DNA of 64,000 nucleotides. Origin: Deltaproteobacteria bacterium (GTDB lineage: Bacteria; Myxococcota; JADLHZ01). How positions within the stretch are numbered: position 1 is the first letter of the stretch; every line of letters begins with the position of its first letter. The position numbers and the translations under genes are program-made. The stretch spans positions 1 to 64,000 of the forward strand of contig JADLHZ010000006.1 in NCBI GenBank assembly GCA_020848545.1, given 5' to 3'. The notes beneath the pieces were generated by a model that saw nothing but the letters and a program-made list of their open reading frames with translations, did no database searches and was not told the origin of the DNA. This document shows, in pieces, positions 34,442-42,375 of the stretch.

Positions 34442-34765
34442 CTACTCGTCGCCCGCCACCTTCTTGAAGCACGCGACATAGCGCAGGTACGCGTTCGTAT
34501 CGTTGTTGCTCGGCCCGGGCGCCGCCATGACGACCGGTGACACGGTGATCATCTCCCAGCCCTGCTCTTCCCTCGCTTCGATCACCCGCGTGAGCTCGTC
34601 GAAGTTGAACGGCCGTTCGCACTTGTGCTTCCACTTCAACGCCTTCGGCGCGGCGGCGGCGTTCGCCCGCATCTGCGCGCGCGACGCGGCGCCGACCAAG
34701 AATCCGAAGCCGATGCCAACGAAGAGCAAGAGCGCGTAGCGCGGGACGCGTGGCGTGTGCAGCAT
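34442..34765 (-). CDS. small membrane-anchored protein, DUF4177-like
   Basis: The 107-residue product has an N-terminal membrane helix (YALLLFVGIGFGFLVG). The C-terminal part runs FDELTRVIEAREEQGWEMITVSP and then LRYVACFKK. The EGWE-type turn followed by a final basic strand is typical of DUF4177-like proteins. It sits next to the transposase on the same strand, so it may be cargo or an older gene. It is not clearly related to the oxidase cluster. The function is unknown. Confidence 0.5.
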   Translation of the reverse strand: MLHTPRVPRYALLLFVGIGFGFLVGAASRAQMRANAAAAPKALKWKHKCERPFNFDELTRVIEAREEQGWEMITVSPVVMAAPGPSNNDTNAYLRYVACFKKVAGDE

Positions 34766-34815
34766 GGTGAGATTCCTCGCTTGGCGCAGATAGTCGGTGT
34801 AGAACGCCTTTGCAA

Positions 34816-36378
34816 ATGGGCGCCGCAGTCGTTCGAGATCTCGCCGATAAGCTCTCGTCCGATCAGGTCTCGGTCCGCGCGATCGATCGCCGCCACGTCG
34901 CGACCGATCAATGGCCGGCCGCGCTCCTCGCGTATCGCCAGCACGCCCCGCTCGATCTGCCGATCTGCGTCGTCTCGCCCGAGAGCGCAGCCGACGTGCA
35001 GGCGATCGTGGCGATCGCGATCAAGCACAAGATCGGCATCGTCCCTTATGGCACCGGCTCGGGCGTCGTCGGCGGCGCTTGGGCAGAGCCGGACGCGATC
35101 ACCGTCGACTTCAAGCGCATGAGGAAGGTGCTGTCGATCGATCGCGATCGCCTCGTGTGCGAGGCCGAGGGCGGCATCGTCGGCATTCACCTCGAGAATC
35201 ACCTGCGCCGTCACGGTCTCACGCTCGGGCACTTTCCGAGCTCGATCATCTGCAGCTCGCTCGGCGGTTGGCTCGTCGGCCGCAGCGCCGGTCAGTTCTC
35301 GTGTCGCTACGGCAAGATCGAAGACATGGTGCTCTCGCTGCGCGCCGTCGACGGCAAGGGCGAGCTCTGCACCTTCGCGTCGGATCCGCTGCCGAAGCCC
35401 GGCGCCGACGATCTGCAGCTCGTCGTCGGCTCCGAAGGCACGCTCGCGCTCGTCACCGACGCCCGCTTGCGCGTGTGGCCGAAGCCCGAGGCCGAGCACT
35501 ACTGGGGCTTCGAAGTGAACGGCGTCGCCCACGGCCTCGAGGTGATGCGCACGCTGCTCCGCGCAGGTTACGCGCCGACGGTGCTTCGCCTCTACGACGA
35601 GTTCGACTCGCGCGTCGCCAAGCGGAAGGCCGACGGCAGCGAAGAGGATCCGGACGCCCTGTCGAGCCAAGTCGAGCGCATCGCCCGCGATCTGCCGGTG
35701 CCCGAGCGCCGCGGCCTGCTCATGCAGCTGAAGAGCGCGTTGAAGCGGCGCTCGCTCGCGGTGGCGTTGTTGAACCCTTCGGCGATGCGTTTCGCGATCG
35801 ATCGCTTGCCCGAGAAGTGCACGCTGATCATCGGCTGCGAAGGCAGCGAACGCTTGAGCCAAGCGATGATGGAAGGCATGCGCCAGCATTGTACGCGGCA
35901 GGGCGCGAGCGATCTCGGCAAGGGCCCGGGCGTCGCGTGGTACCACGGGCGCTATCATGTCTCGTACAAGCAGTCGCCGGTGTTCATGCTCGGCGCTTAC
36001 GTCGACACGATGGAAGTCTCGGCGCCGTGGCCGAAGGTCGTTGCGCTCTACGATGCGGTGCGCGACGCGCTGAAAGACCGGGCGTTCGTCATGGCGCACT
36101 TCTCTCACGCGTACCTCGACGGCTGCGCGCTCTACTTCACCTTCGCGAGCATGGCCCCGCAGAACGCCGGGCAGGACGAGCTCGCACATTACAAGGAGAC
36201 ATGGCAGCGCGCGCTCGAAGCGGTGACGACCCACGGCGGCGCCGTCTCGCATCACCACGGCGTCGGCCTCGCCAAGCGCGCGTTTCTCTCCGCGCATCAC
36301 GGGCCGCTGTGGGAGCGCTTCTCCGATGTCAAGGCGCGCTTCGATCCGCACGGCCTGTTGAACAGAGGGAAGTGGTGA
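34816..36378 (+). CDS. FAD-linked oxidase, alkyldihydroxyacetonephosphate synthase (AGPS)-like
   Basis: The 520-residue flavoprotein is of the VAO/AGPS superfamily. The FAD loop is PYGTGSGVVGGA (about residues 78-88). SEGTLALVTDARLRVWP is further along. A triple-His motif, SHHHGVG (His479-481), matches the AGPS active site rather than the GEHGVG of glycolate oxidase. AGPS makes the ether bond of plasmalogens from acyl-DHAP, and AGPS homologues occur in myxobacteria that make ether lipids. The neighbouring genes look like electron-transfer subunits, which is unusual for AGPS. A D-lactate/glycolate-type oxidation remains possible. An earlier TTG start is less likely than this ATG. Confidence 0.72.
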   Translation: MGAAVVRDLADKLSSDQVSVRAIDRRHVATDQWPAALLAYRQHAPLDLPICVVSPESAADVQAIVAIAIKHKIGIVPYGTGSGVVGGAWAEPDAITVDFKRMRKVLSIDRDRLVCEAEGGIVGIHLENHLRRHGLTLGHFPSSIICSSLGGWLVGRSAGQFSCRYGKIEDMVLSLRAVDGKGELCTFASDPLPKPGADDLQLVVGSEGTLALVTDARLRVWPKPEAEHYWGFEVNGVAHGLEVMRTLLRAGYAPTVLRLYDEFDSRVAKRKADGSEEDPDALSSQVERIARDLPVPERRGLLMQLKSALKRRSLAVALLNPSAMRFAIDRLPEKCTLIIGCEGSERLSQAMMEGMRQHCTRQGASDLGKGPGVAWYHGRYHVSYKQSPVFMLGAYVDTMEVSAPWPKVVALYDAVRDALKDRAFVMAHFSHAYLDGCALYFTFASMAPQNAGQDELAHYKETWQRALEAVTTHGGAVSHHHGVGLAKRAFLSAHHGPLWERFSDVKARFDPHGLLNRGKW

Positions 36379-37055
36379 TGCCCTTGATCGATCCGAACAG
36401 CATGCTGCTCTGGGCCGACGCGAGCGCCTTCGTCTCCGAGATCGAGCACAGCGCTCAGAAGGCCGACCTCACGCTCGGGCCATGCGCCTGGTGGAACCGT
36501 GATCGCCGTGTGCGTGACGTCGTCGCCGAACGCACCGGCTTTCGCTTGAATCCGGTGCTCTGCCGCATTGAAGAGGTGACTGGCGCGTTCGAATACAGGG
36601 CTCACGGGCGCACGCATCGAACGCTCAGCACGCCGCGCGAAGCCTGCGGTCCGGAGCTGCGCACCTTGCTCACCGAGGATCTCGACGCGGTGACAGCGGT
36701 GGAGCTGCGCTTGTTGCCGCTCGGCGAGGAGCGGTGGCTGAAGGCGCAGGGGCGTGACCCAGGCGACGCGCATTCCTTCATTCGCGCGCTGGTGCGGGAA
36801 GGCGTGGCGATGCGGCACGTGTGGACGGAGCTGTCGGCGGCGTGGGTGGGCTTCGTCGGCGCGCTCTCTCACGCGAGCTTGCACATCGCCGAGAGCGTGG
36901 CGCGCGAACGTGGGCTCGACGTGCAGCCTTCGCAGGCGCCACGAGGGCCGGAGCTCGCCTCGGGCTTTGTGCCGCAGACGAAGACGTGGGAAAACCTCGG
37001 CCCGCGCGACGCCATCGTGCTCGCGGATCCGTGGGCCGTCTTGGTGATGCCATGA
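36378..37055 (+). CDS. unrecognised subunit between AGPS-like and GlpC-like genes
   Basis: The 225-residue protein overlaps the upstream stop (TGATG) and the downstream start (ATGA), so it is coupled on both sides. In glcDEF operons this slot holds GlcE, the second flavin subunit, but no FAD-binding loop is visible here. A central VTAVELRLLPLGEERW fits the strand pattern of an FAD-oxidase cap domain. It may be a shortened GlcE-like subunit. This is an inference from position and size. Confidence 0.5.
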   Translation: MPLIDPNSMLLWADASAFVSEIEHSAQKADLTLGPCAWWNRDRRVRDVVAERTGFRLNPVLCRIEEVTGAFEYRAHGRTHRTLSTPREACGPELRTLLTEDLDAVTAVELRLLPLGEERWLKAQGRDPGDAHSFIRALVREGVAMRHVWTELSAAWVGFVGALSHASLHIAESVARERGLDVQPSQAPRGPELASGFVPQTKTWENLGPRDAIVLADPWAVLVMP

Positions 37056-38119
37056 AGTCGACCGACAGCGCGACCGGCCACTGCACCTATTGTCCGCGCC
37101 TTTGTCGCCACGCGTGCCCGGTGGAGACCGCGTCCGGCCGCGAAGCGCTGACGCCCAAAGCGAAGATGCAAACGGCGGGCGAGCTCTCGGGCAAGAACGT
37201 CGCGCTCGATCGTGAAGACGTCGAGGTGCTCTGGGGTTGCTCTCACTGCGGCGCCTGCGAGGACGAGTGCCTGCACCACAACCCGGTGGGGCAAACGCTC
37301 TACGCTGCGCGCGCGCACGTCGCCGACCTCGGGCTGACGCCGGAGCCGATGCACGCTGCGGCGAAGCGCTTCTCTGCGTTCGGCAACGCGCTCGGCGTCT
37401 CGCTCGCCGAAGCGCAGCTCGCGATCCACGACGACACGCGCGCGTTCGCGGGAGCGCCGGCGTTGATCCTCGGCTGCCACGCGCTCGGAGACCCGTCTGG
37501 CCTCGCGGCGCTCGCCTACGATCTCGCGCGCCGCATTCGCCCCGACGTGTGGCTGCCGCTCTACCGTGATCCAAACGGCGCGCGCGCGATCTGCTGCGGC
37601 CGGACGTTGAACGAGGCGGGCTACCGCACGACGCTCGAGAAACACCGCGCGAAGATGAACGACGCGCTCGCGCACTCGACCGAGTGGTGGATCTTGGAGA
37701 CGACGTGCTTCGAGGACTTCGTGGCGATGGCCGACGCGCACCCGAACAAGCCGCGCGTGCGAACCTTCGCCGAAGCGCTGGCCGCGAGCGACCTGAAGCC
37801 GAAGCGCCGCCTGTCGTCGATCACTTTGCACCTCGGCTGCGGCGTGCGCCGGCATGCCAAAGGCGAGGAAGCGCTCGTCGCCTTGGCGCAGCGCGCGAGC
37901 GACGACGTGCGCATTCCGCCGGCAGACATGCCGTTCTCAGGCTGCTGCGGCGGCCGTGGCGGGATTCAAGAAGTGATGCCGAAGGTGGCGCGCGAGATGG
38001 GCGAAGGGCGCCGCCAAGAGCTCGAAGAATTCAAATCCGAAGAAGCGGTGCACTTCTCGACGTGCTGCGGTTCCCAACTCGAGAAAACCGCCGTACACCT
38101 GTTGTCTCTCTTCGCGTAG
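37052..38119 (+). CDS. GlpC/GlcF-like iron-sulfur oxidoreductase subunit
   Basis: The 355-residue protein has two N-terminal [4Fe-4S] motifs: CTYCPRLCRHACP (Cys11, 14, 18, 22) and CSHCGACEDECLHHNP near residue 65. Two CCG-type domains follow: CGRTLNEAG with LILGCHALG, then LHLGCGVRRH, FSGCCGGRGG and STCCGSQ. This is the layout of GlpC, GlcF and heterodisulfide-reductase-like subunits. These subunits pass electrons to quinone or to a partner. The gene ends the cluster, which starts with glpA. Confidence 0.82.
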   Translation: MKSTDSATGHCTYCPRLCRHACPVETASGREALTPKAKMQTAGELSGKNVALDREDVEVLWGCSHCGACEDECLHHNPVGQTLYAARAHVADLGLTPEPMHAAAKRFSAFGNALGVSLAEAQLAIHDDTRAFAGAPALILGCHALGDPSGLAALAYDLARRIRPDVWLPLYRDPNGARAICCGRTLNEAGYRTTLEKHRAKMNDALAHSTEWWILETTCFEDFVAMADAHPNKPRVRTFAEALAASDLKPKRRLSSITLHLGCGVRRHAKGEEALVALAQRASDDVRIPPADMPFSGCCGGRGGIQEVMPKVAREMGEGRRQELEEFKSEEAVHFSTCCGSQLEKTAVHLLSLFA

Positions 38120-38163
38120 CCGTTGACGTCGCCGTCGCCGTCGCCGGTCTCTTCCGAACTGAA

Positions 38164-38622
38164 CTACGCCGGCACTTCCTTCGCCCACTTGATCCCGAGC
38201 AAGCCCATCGGAATATCCTCGTACGGCTTGTTCACGATCTTGGTGATCGCCGCCTTAATCTTCTCCTGATCCTCATACATCGACACGATGAACTTCTGCG
38301 TCTTCCCGGCGCCGTTCATCACGCAGACGTTGACGCCGTGATCGCCGCCGACCTTCATCTTCGCCAGCGCGCCGCCGATGCCCTTCGCCGCGATCGGCAC
38401 CAGGCAGATGCCGATGCGCTTGACGTCGTGCAGGTTGATCGTCGTCGTCAGCAGGCCCTTCGCCTTCACCTCGGTCGGCGAGACGATGACCTTGCCGCCG
38501 GCGGCGCGCAGGATCATCCACAGGCCGATCGGCGCGGCGACGACCAAGATGAAGCAGAGCGCGCCGGCGATGTAGAGCGCCACGCGGGCGCCTTTGTGCA
38601 TCCGAAATTCCACGGTTTCCAT
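38164..38622 (-). CDS. small membrane protein with PH-like domain
   Basis: The 152-residue protein has one membrane helix pair near the N-terminus (VALYIAGALCFILVVAAPIGLWMIL). It then has a beta-rich soluble part with TEVKAKGLLTTTINLHDVKRIGICLV, resembling bacterial PH-like domains that follow two helices. No catalytic residue is visible. The METV start is preceded by no strong ribosome binding site. The direction is opposite to the flanking genes. Confidence 0.5.
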   Translation of the reverse strand: METVEFRMHKGARVALYIAGALCFILVVAAPIGLWMILRAAGGKVIVSPTEVKAKGLLTTTINLHDVKRIGICLVPIAAKGIGGALAKMKVGGDHGVNVCVMNGAGKTQKFIVSMYEDQEKIKAAITKIVNKPYEDIPMGLLGIKWAKEVPA

Positions 38623-38708
38623 GAGCGATCCTCCCGCGCAAGGTGTGACATCCGATCGGGGGGTCCGCAACCTTGGTGCGCGTGCCCGCACGTGGTAGGC
38701 GGCCGGTC

Positions 38709-39614
38709 GTGTTCGAGAGAATCACCTACATCGTCAACCCCGCGTCGCAGAACGGCAAGACCGGCCGCATGTGGACGGCGCTCGCCCGGTCGCTCCCGCG
38801 CGCGCACGAAACGCTCTTCACCCAGAAGGTGGGCGACGCGATCTCGCTCGCTCGCGCGGCGGCAGAAGCCGGGGCCGATCTCGTGGTCAGCGTGGGCGGC
38901 GACGGCACGCTGAACGAAGTGTCGAGCGGGCTCATGCTCGTGGCGAAGGACAAGCGTCCGGCGCTGGCGATGGTCCCGCGCGGCACCGGCGGCGACTTTC
39001 GCCGCACGCTCGGCTATCCGACCGAGATCGACGCCGTCGCGGCGCTGATCGATCGCGGTCACACGAAAGAGCTCGACGTGGGTGCGCTCACCTATAGGAC
39101 TCGCGCAGGCGCCGACGTCGTGCGCCACTTCATCAATATTTGTTCCTTCGGCCTCTCCGGCGTCGTCGACGAGGCGGTGAACGGCACCTCGAAGGCGCTC
39201 GGCGGCAAGCTCTCGTTCCTCGTCGGCACGCTGCGCGGGCTCGCGAAGTTTCGCCCGGTGCGGGTCGAGCTGTCGATCGATGGTTCGCCTTTTCACGAGC
39301 AGCGCGTGACCCTGGTCGCCGCCTGCAACGGGCGCGCGTTCGGCGGCGGCATGATGCTCGCGCCGACCGCTGATCCGACCGACAACCAGTTCGAGATGCT
39401 GACGTTGGCGCCGCTGGGATTGCGCGATCTCTTCGCGATGCCGAAGCTCTATCGTGGCGAGCATCTCGGCCTCGACGTGGTGAGCTATCGCACTGGCACA
39501 CGCCTCATCGCGCGGAGCATGGAGACGGTGCTCATCGACGTCGACGGCGAGCAGCTCGGGCAGCTCCCGATAGACATCGAGCTCGTGCCGCACGCCGTGC
39601 GCTGCGTGTGTTGA
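38709..39614 (+). CDS. diacylglycerol/lipid kinase family protein (YegS/DgkB type)
   Basis: The 301-residue product has the DAGK catalytic motif SVGGDGTLNEV (about residues 61-71) and the substrate-loop motif PRGTGGDF. A C-terminal beta domain follows (VRVELSIDG, CNGRAFGGGM, VLIDVDGEQLG). Family members phosphorylate lipid alcohols such as diacylglycerol in the cytoplasm, often for lipid recycling. The chosen start is GTG (VFERITYIVNPAS); an in-frame GTG 12 codons upstream is possible. The gene lies close to a helicase gene and is on the same strand. Confidence 0.85.
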   Translation: MFERITYIVNPASQNGKTGRMWTALARSLPRAHETLFTQKVGDAISLARAAAEAGADLVVSVGGDGTLNEVSSGLMLVAKDKRPALAMVPRGTGGDFRRTLGYPTEIDAVAALIDRGHTKELDVGALTYRTRAGADVVRHFINICSFGLSGVVDEAVNGTSKALGGKLSFLVGTLRGLAKFRPVRVELSIDGSPFHEQRVTLVAACNGRAFGGGMMLAPTADPTDNQFEMLTLAPLGLRDLFAMPKLYRGEHLGLDVVSYRTGTRLIARSMETVLIDVDGEQLGQLPIDIELVPHAVRCVC

Positions 39615-39621
39615 GAGCAGC

Positions 39622-41517
39622 ATGGCCAGCGCAGACGACATCTTAGAGAAGCACAGGCAGTGGCTCGCGCTCGAGGAAGCGGCGCAGCGCGAGGAGTGGG
39701 AGCGCGCGAAGAAGCACGGCATCAAGGTGCTCGAGAGCGAAGGCTACGCGATCCGCGGCTTGCTCGCGCGCGACGATCGCAGCGGCTTTCTCGGCCGCAG
39801 CCTGATCATCTTCGAGCGCACTTATGGAGCCGAACGCGGCGGCTTTCGGATGAGCGCGTCGGACCCGGTGATCGTGCGCCACCAAGCCGAGCCGGAGCAG
39901 AGCTCGATGAAGGCGGTGCTGCATCGGATCACGCCGCGCTCGGTCGAGCTCCTGATCGACGACGCGCCCGAGGCGTGGCTCGTCGACGAAGTGTGCTCGA
40001 TCGAGCTCGGGCCGAACGACGTCACCTTTCAACGCCTGCGCGCCGGCATCGAAGCGGCGGCGCAGCTCGAAGGCGCCAAGAAGACCCTGCGCGATCGGGC
40101 GCTCGGCATCGTCGCCGCACCGCCGCCGAAGAAGATCGCGGCCGGAACAGAGATGGCCAAGCGCTCGAAGCAGCGCAAGGAGTACAACAGCAAGCAGAAC
40201 GAGGCGCTCGATCGCATCGCAGAGGAGCCGTCGCTTTTTTTGCTCCATGGTCCGCCAGGCACCGGCAAGACCACGGTGCTGGCACAAGCGATCAAAGAAG
40301 CCGTCGATCGCGGCGAGCGCGCGCTCGTCGGCACGCCGTCGAATCAGGCCGTCGACAACATGGCGCATGCGCTCATCGCGCGCGGCATCGATGTGTTGCG
40401 CCTCGGTCATCCGGCACGCATCGATCCCGCGCTGCACGCCCACACGCTCGAAGGGAAGCTCGAGGCGCATCCGCAAAAGAACGTCGCCGACGATCTCTTC
40501 AAGCAGGCGCGCAAGCTCTTCCGCGAAGCGAGCCAGAAGAAGCTGCAGGGCCGCTCGCTCGACGCGCGCGAGCAAGCGTTCGCGCTCCGGCGTGAGGGCA
40601 AGCAGCTCGTCGAAGAGGCGCGCCAGATAGAGAAGCGCGCGCTCGCCCACGTCTTGCAAGAAACACCGGTCGTCTGCGCGACGCTCACGGGCTTACGCGA
40701 GGATCTGCTCGAGGAGTCGTCGTTCCAGCTCGGCGTCATCGATGAAGCGACGCAAGCGGTGGTGCCGGCGATCTATCCCTTGCTCACGCGCGTCGATCGC
40801 TTGGTGCTCGGCGGCGACCATCGCCAGCTCGGCCCGACCGTGCTTTCGCAGAAGGCCGAGCAGGACGGTATGGGCAAGAGCGCGTTCGAGCGGCTGATGC
40901 AGTCGAAGACGCCGCCGCCGTCGGTGATGCTGGAAGAGCAGTACCGCATGCACGAAGACATCATGCGCTACCCGTCGCAAGCGCTCTACGAAGGCAAGCT
41001 CGTCGCGGCCGCAAGCGTCAAAGCCCGCAAGCTCGACGGCGACTGGCCGGCGCTGCTCTTCGTCGACACCGCCGGCCGCGGCTTCGACGAGGCAAAAGCG
41101 GGCGAGCAAGGTTCGACGCTCAACGAGGGCGAGGCGGCGCTCGCGATCGATCTCGCGCGGAAGATCGCCGCGACCGGCCTTGCACCCGAGCACATCGGCA
41201 TCCTCTCTCCCTACGCCGCGCAGGTGCAGCAGCTGCGCGGCTTGGCCGGCGACGACGCGTTTGAGATCAACTCGATCGACGGCTTCCAAGGCCGCGAGAA
41301 GGACGCGATCATCGTCACGCTGGTGCGCAGCAACGAAGACCGCGACATCGGCTTCCTCTCGGAGCTGCGTCGCCTGAACGTGGCGCTGACGAGGGCGAAG
41401 AAATCGCTCGTCGTCATCGGCGACTCGGCGACGATCACGGCGCATCCGTTCTACTCGGGCTTCGTCGACTTCGCGATCGCGCTCGGCGCCCACAAATCGG
41501 CGTGGGATTTTTCGTGA
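39622..41517 (+). CDS. superfamily 1 (Upf1/IGHMBP2-like) DNA/RNA helicase
   Basis: The 631-residue protein has the Upf1-like helicase set: Walker A GPPGTGKTT at 210-218, DEAT box in VIDEATQAVVP, GDHRQLGP, and the motifs EEQYRMHEDIM, DGFQGREKDAIIVTLVRSN and RRLNVALTRAKKSLVVIGD. The N-terminal 170 residues form a helical plus beta-barrel stalk region, as in IGHMBP2. Such helicases unwind nucleic acids from 5' to 3'. The bacterial role is not known. It begins 7 bp after the lipid kinase gene and ends 10 bp before a HAD phosphatase gene, so the three may be co-transcribed. Confidence 0.92.
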   Translation: MASADDILEKHRQWLALEEAAQREEWERAKKHGIKVLESEGYAIRGLLARDDRSGFLGRSLIIFERTYGAERGGFRMSASDPVIVRHQAEPEQSSMKAVLHRITPRSVELLIDDAPEAWLVDEVCSIELGPNDVTFQRLRAGIEAAAQLEGAKKTLRDRALGIVAAPPPKKIAAGTEMAKRSKQRKEYNSKQNEALDRIAEEPSLFLLHGPPGTGKTTVLAQAIKEAVDRGERALVGTPSNQAVDNMAHALIARGIDVLRLGHPARIDPALHAHTLEGKLEAHPQKNVADDLFKQARKLFREASQKKLQGRSLDAREQAFALRREGKQLVEEARQIEKRALAHVLQETPVVCATLTGLREDLLEESSFQLGVIDEATQAVVPAIYPLLTRVDRLVLGGDHRQLGPTVLSQKAEQDGMGKSAFERLMQSKTPPPSVMLEEQYRMHEDIMRYPSQALYEGKLVAAASVKARKLDGDWPALLFVDTAGRGFDEAKAGEQGSTLNEGEAALAIDLARKIAATGLAPEHIGILSPYAAQVQQLRGLAGDDAFEINSIDGFQGREKDAIIVTLVRSNEDRDIGFLSELRRLNVALTRAKKSLVVIGDSATITAHPFYSGFVDFAIALGAHKSAWDFS

Positions 41518-41527
41518 GGGATCCTTC

Positions 41528-42343
41528 GTGAGGCCGTTGAGCGCGCTGCCGGTGCGCGGCGTCAAAGCGATCTTCTTCGACATCGACGACACGCTGACGA
41601 CGCACGGCCGGCTCACCGACGTCGCTTACCGAGCGCTGTGGCGGGCGCATGACGCCGGGCTCTTCGTCGTACCGGTGACTGGCCGGCCCGCGGGTTGGTG
41701 TGATCACATCGCGCGGATGTGGCCCGTGCACGGCGTCGTCGGCGAGAACGGCGCCTTCGCGATGTTCCATGACGGTGAGCGCCTTCGGCGCATCGACGTG
41801 CTCGACGCCGCCGCGCGCGTGGAGAACAGAAAGAAGCTCACCGCCCTCGGCGCGCGCATCTTGCAGCAAGTGCCCGGCACCGCGCTCGCGTCGGACCAGG
41901 GCTACCGCGACTACGATTTGGCCATCGATTTTTGCGAGGACGTGCCGCGTTTGCCTCGCGAAAGCATCGACGCCATCGTGCGCGAATTCGAACAGGCCGG
42001 CGCCACCGCCAAGATCTCGTCGATCCACGTCAACGGTTGGTTCGGCACCTATGACAAGCTGGCGATGGCGCAGCGCTTCATGGCCCACCTCGGGCTGAAA
42101 GCGAGCGACGGCTTCGAGGACTGCGTATTCGTTGGGGATTCGCCGAACGATCAGCCGATGTTCGCGGCGTTCTCGCGCTCGATCGGTGTCAGAAACGTGC
42201 TCGATTTTCGCGACCGATTGACGCAACCGCCGCGCTACGTCACGCGACGGCCGTGCGGCGGCGGGTTTGCGGAGGTCGTCGGCGCTTTACTGAAGGGCCG
42301 TGTCAAGCAAAATCCGAAACAGCGAAAGCGCCACAGTCGATAA
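41528..42343 (+). CDS. HAD-superfamily (Cof-type) phosphatase
   Basis: The 271-residue protein has HAD motif I, FFDIDDTLT (Asp18, Asp20), motif II PVTGR and motif IV VFVGDSPNDQPMF. A Cof-type cap (HGVVGENGAFAMF, CEDVPRLP) lies between motifs II and IV. It resembles sugar phosphatases or mannosyl-3-phosphoglycerate phosphatase. The start is a GTG 10 bp after the helicase stop. The basic C-terminal tail (KQNPKQRKRHSR) is unusual. The substrate cannot be read from the sequence. Confidence 0.82.
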   Translation: MRPLSALPVRGVKAIFFDIDDTLTTHGRLTDVAYRALWRAHDAGLFVVPVTGRPAGWCDHIARMWPVHGVVGENGAFAMFHDGERLRRIDVLDAAARVENRKKLTALGARILQQVPGTALASDQGYRDYDLAIDFCEDVPRLPRESIDAIVREFEQAGATAKISSIHVNGWFGTYDKLAMAQRFMAHLGLKASDGFEDCVFVGDSPNDQPMFAAFSRSIGVRNVLDFRDRLTQPPRYVTRRPCGGGFAEVVGALLKGRVKQNPKQRKRHSR

Positions 42344-42375
42344 CGCAACACGGCCTGAAAAGACCCCTCGGGCCA

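Noticed and set aside
38120-38163. GTCGCC repeat run between the GlpC-like and small membrane protein genes
   Set aside because: It has three short units in a 44-bp gap and no evident structure, so it is probably simple-sequence noise.
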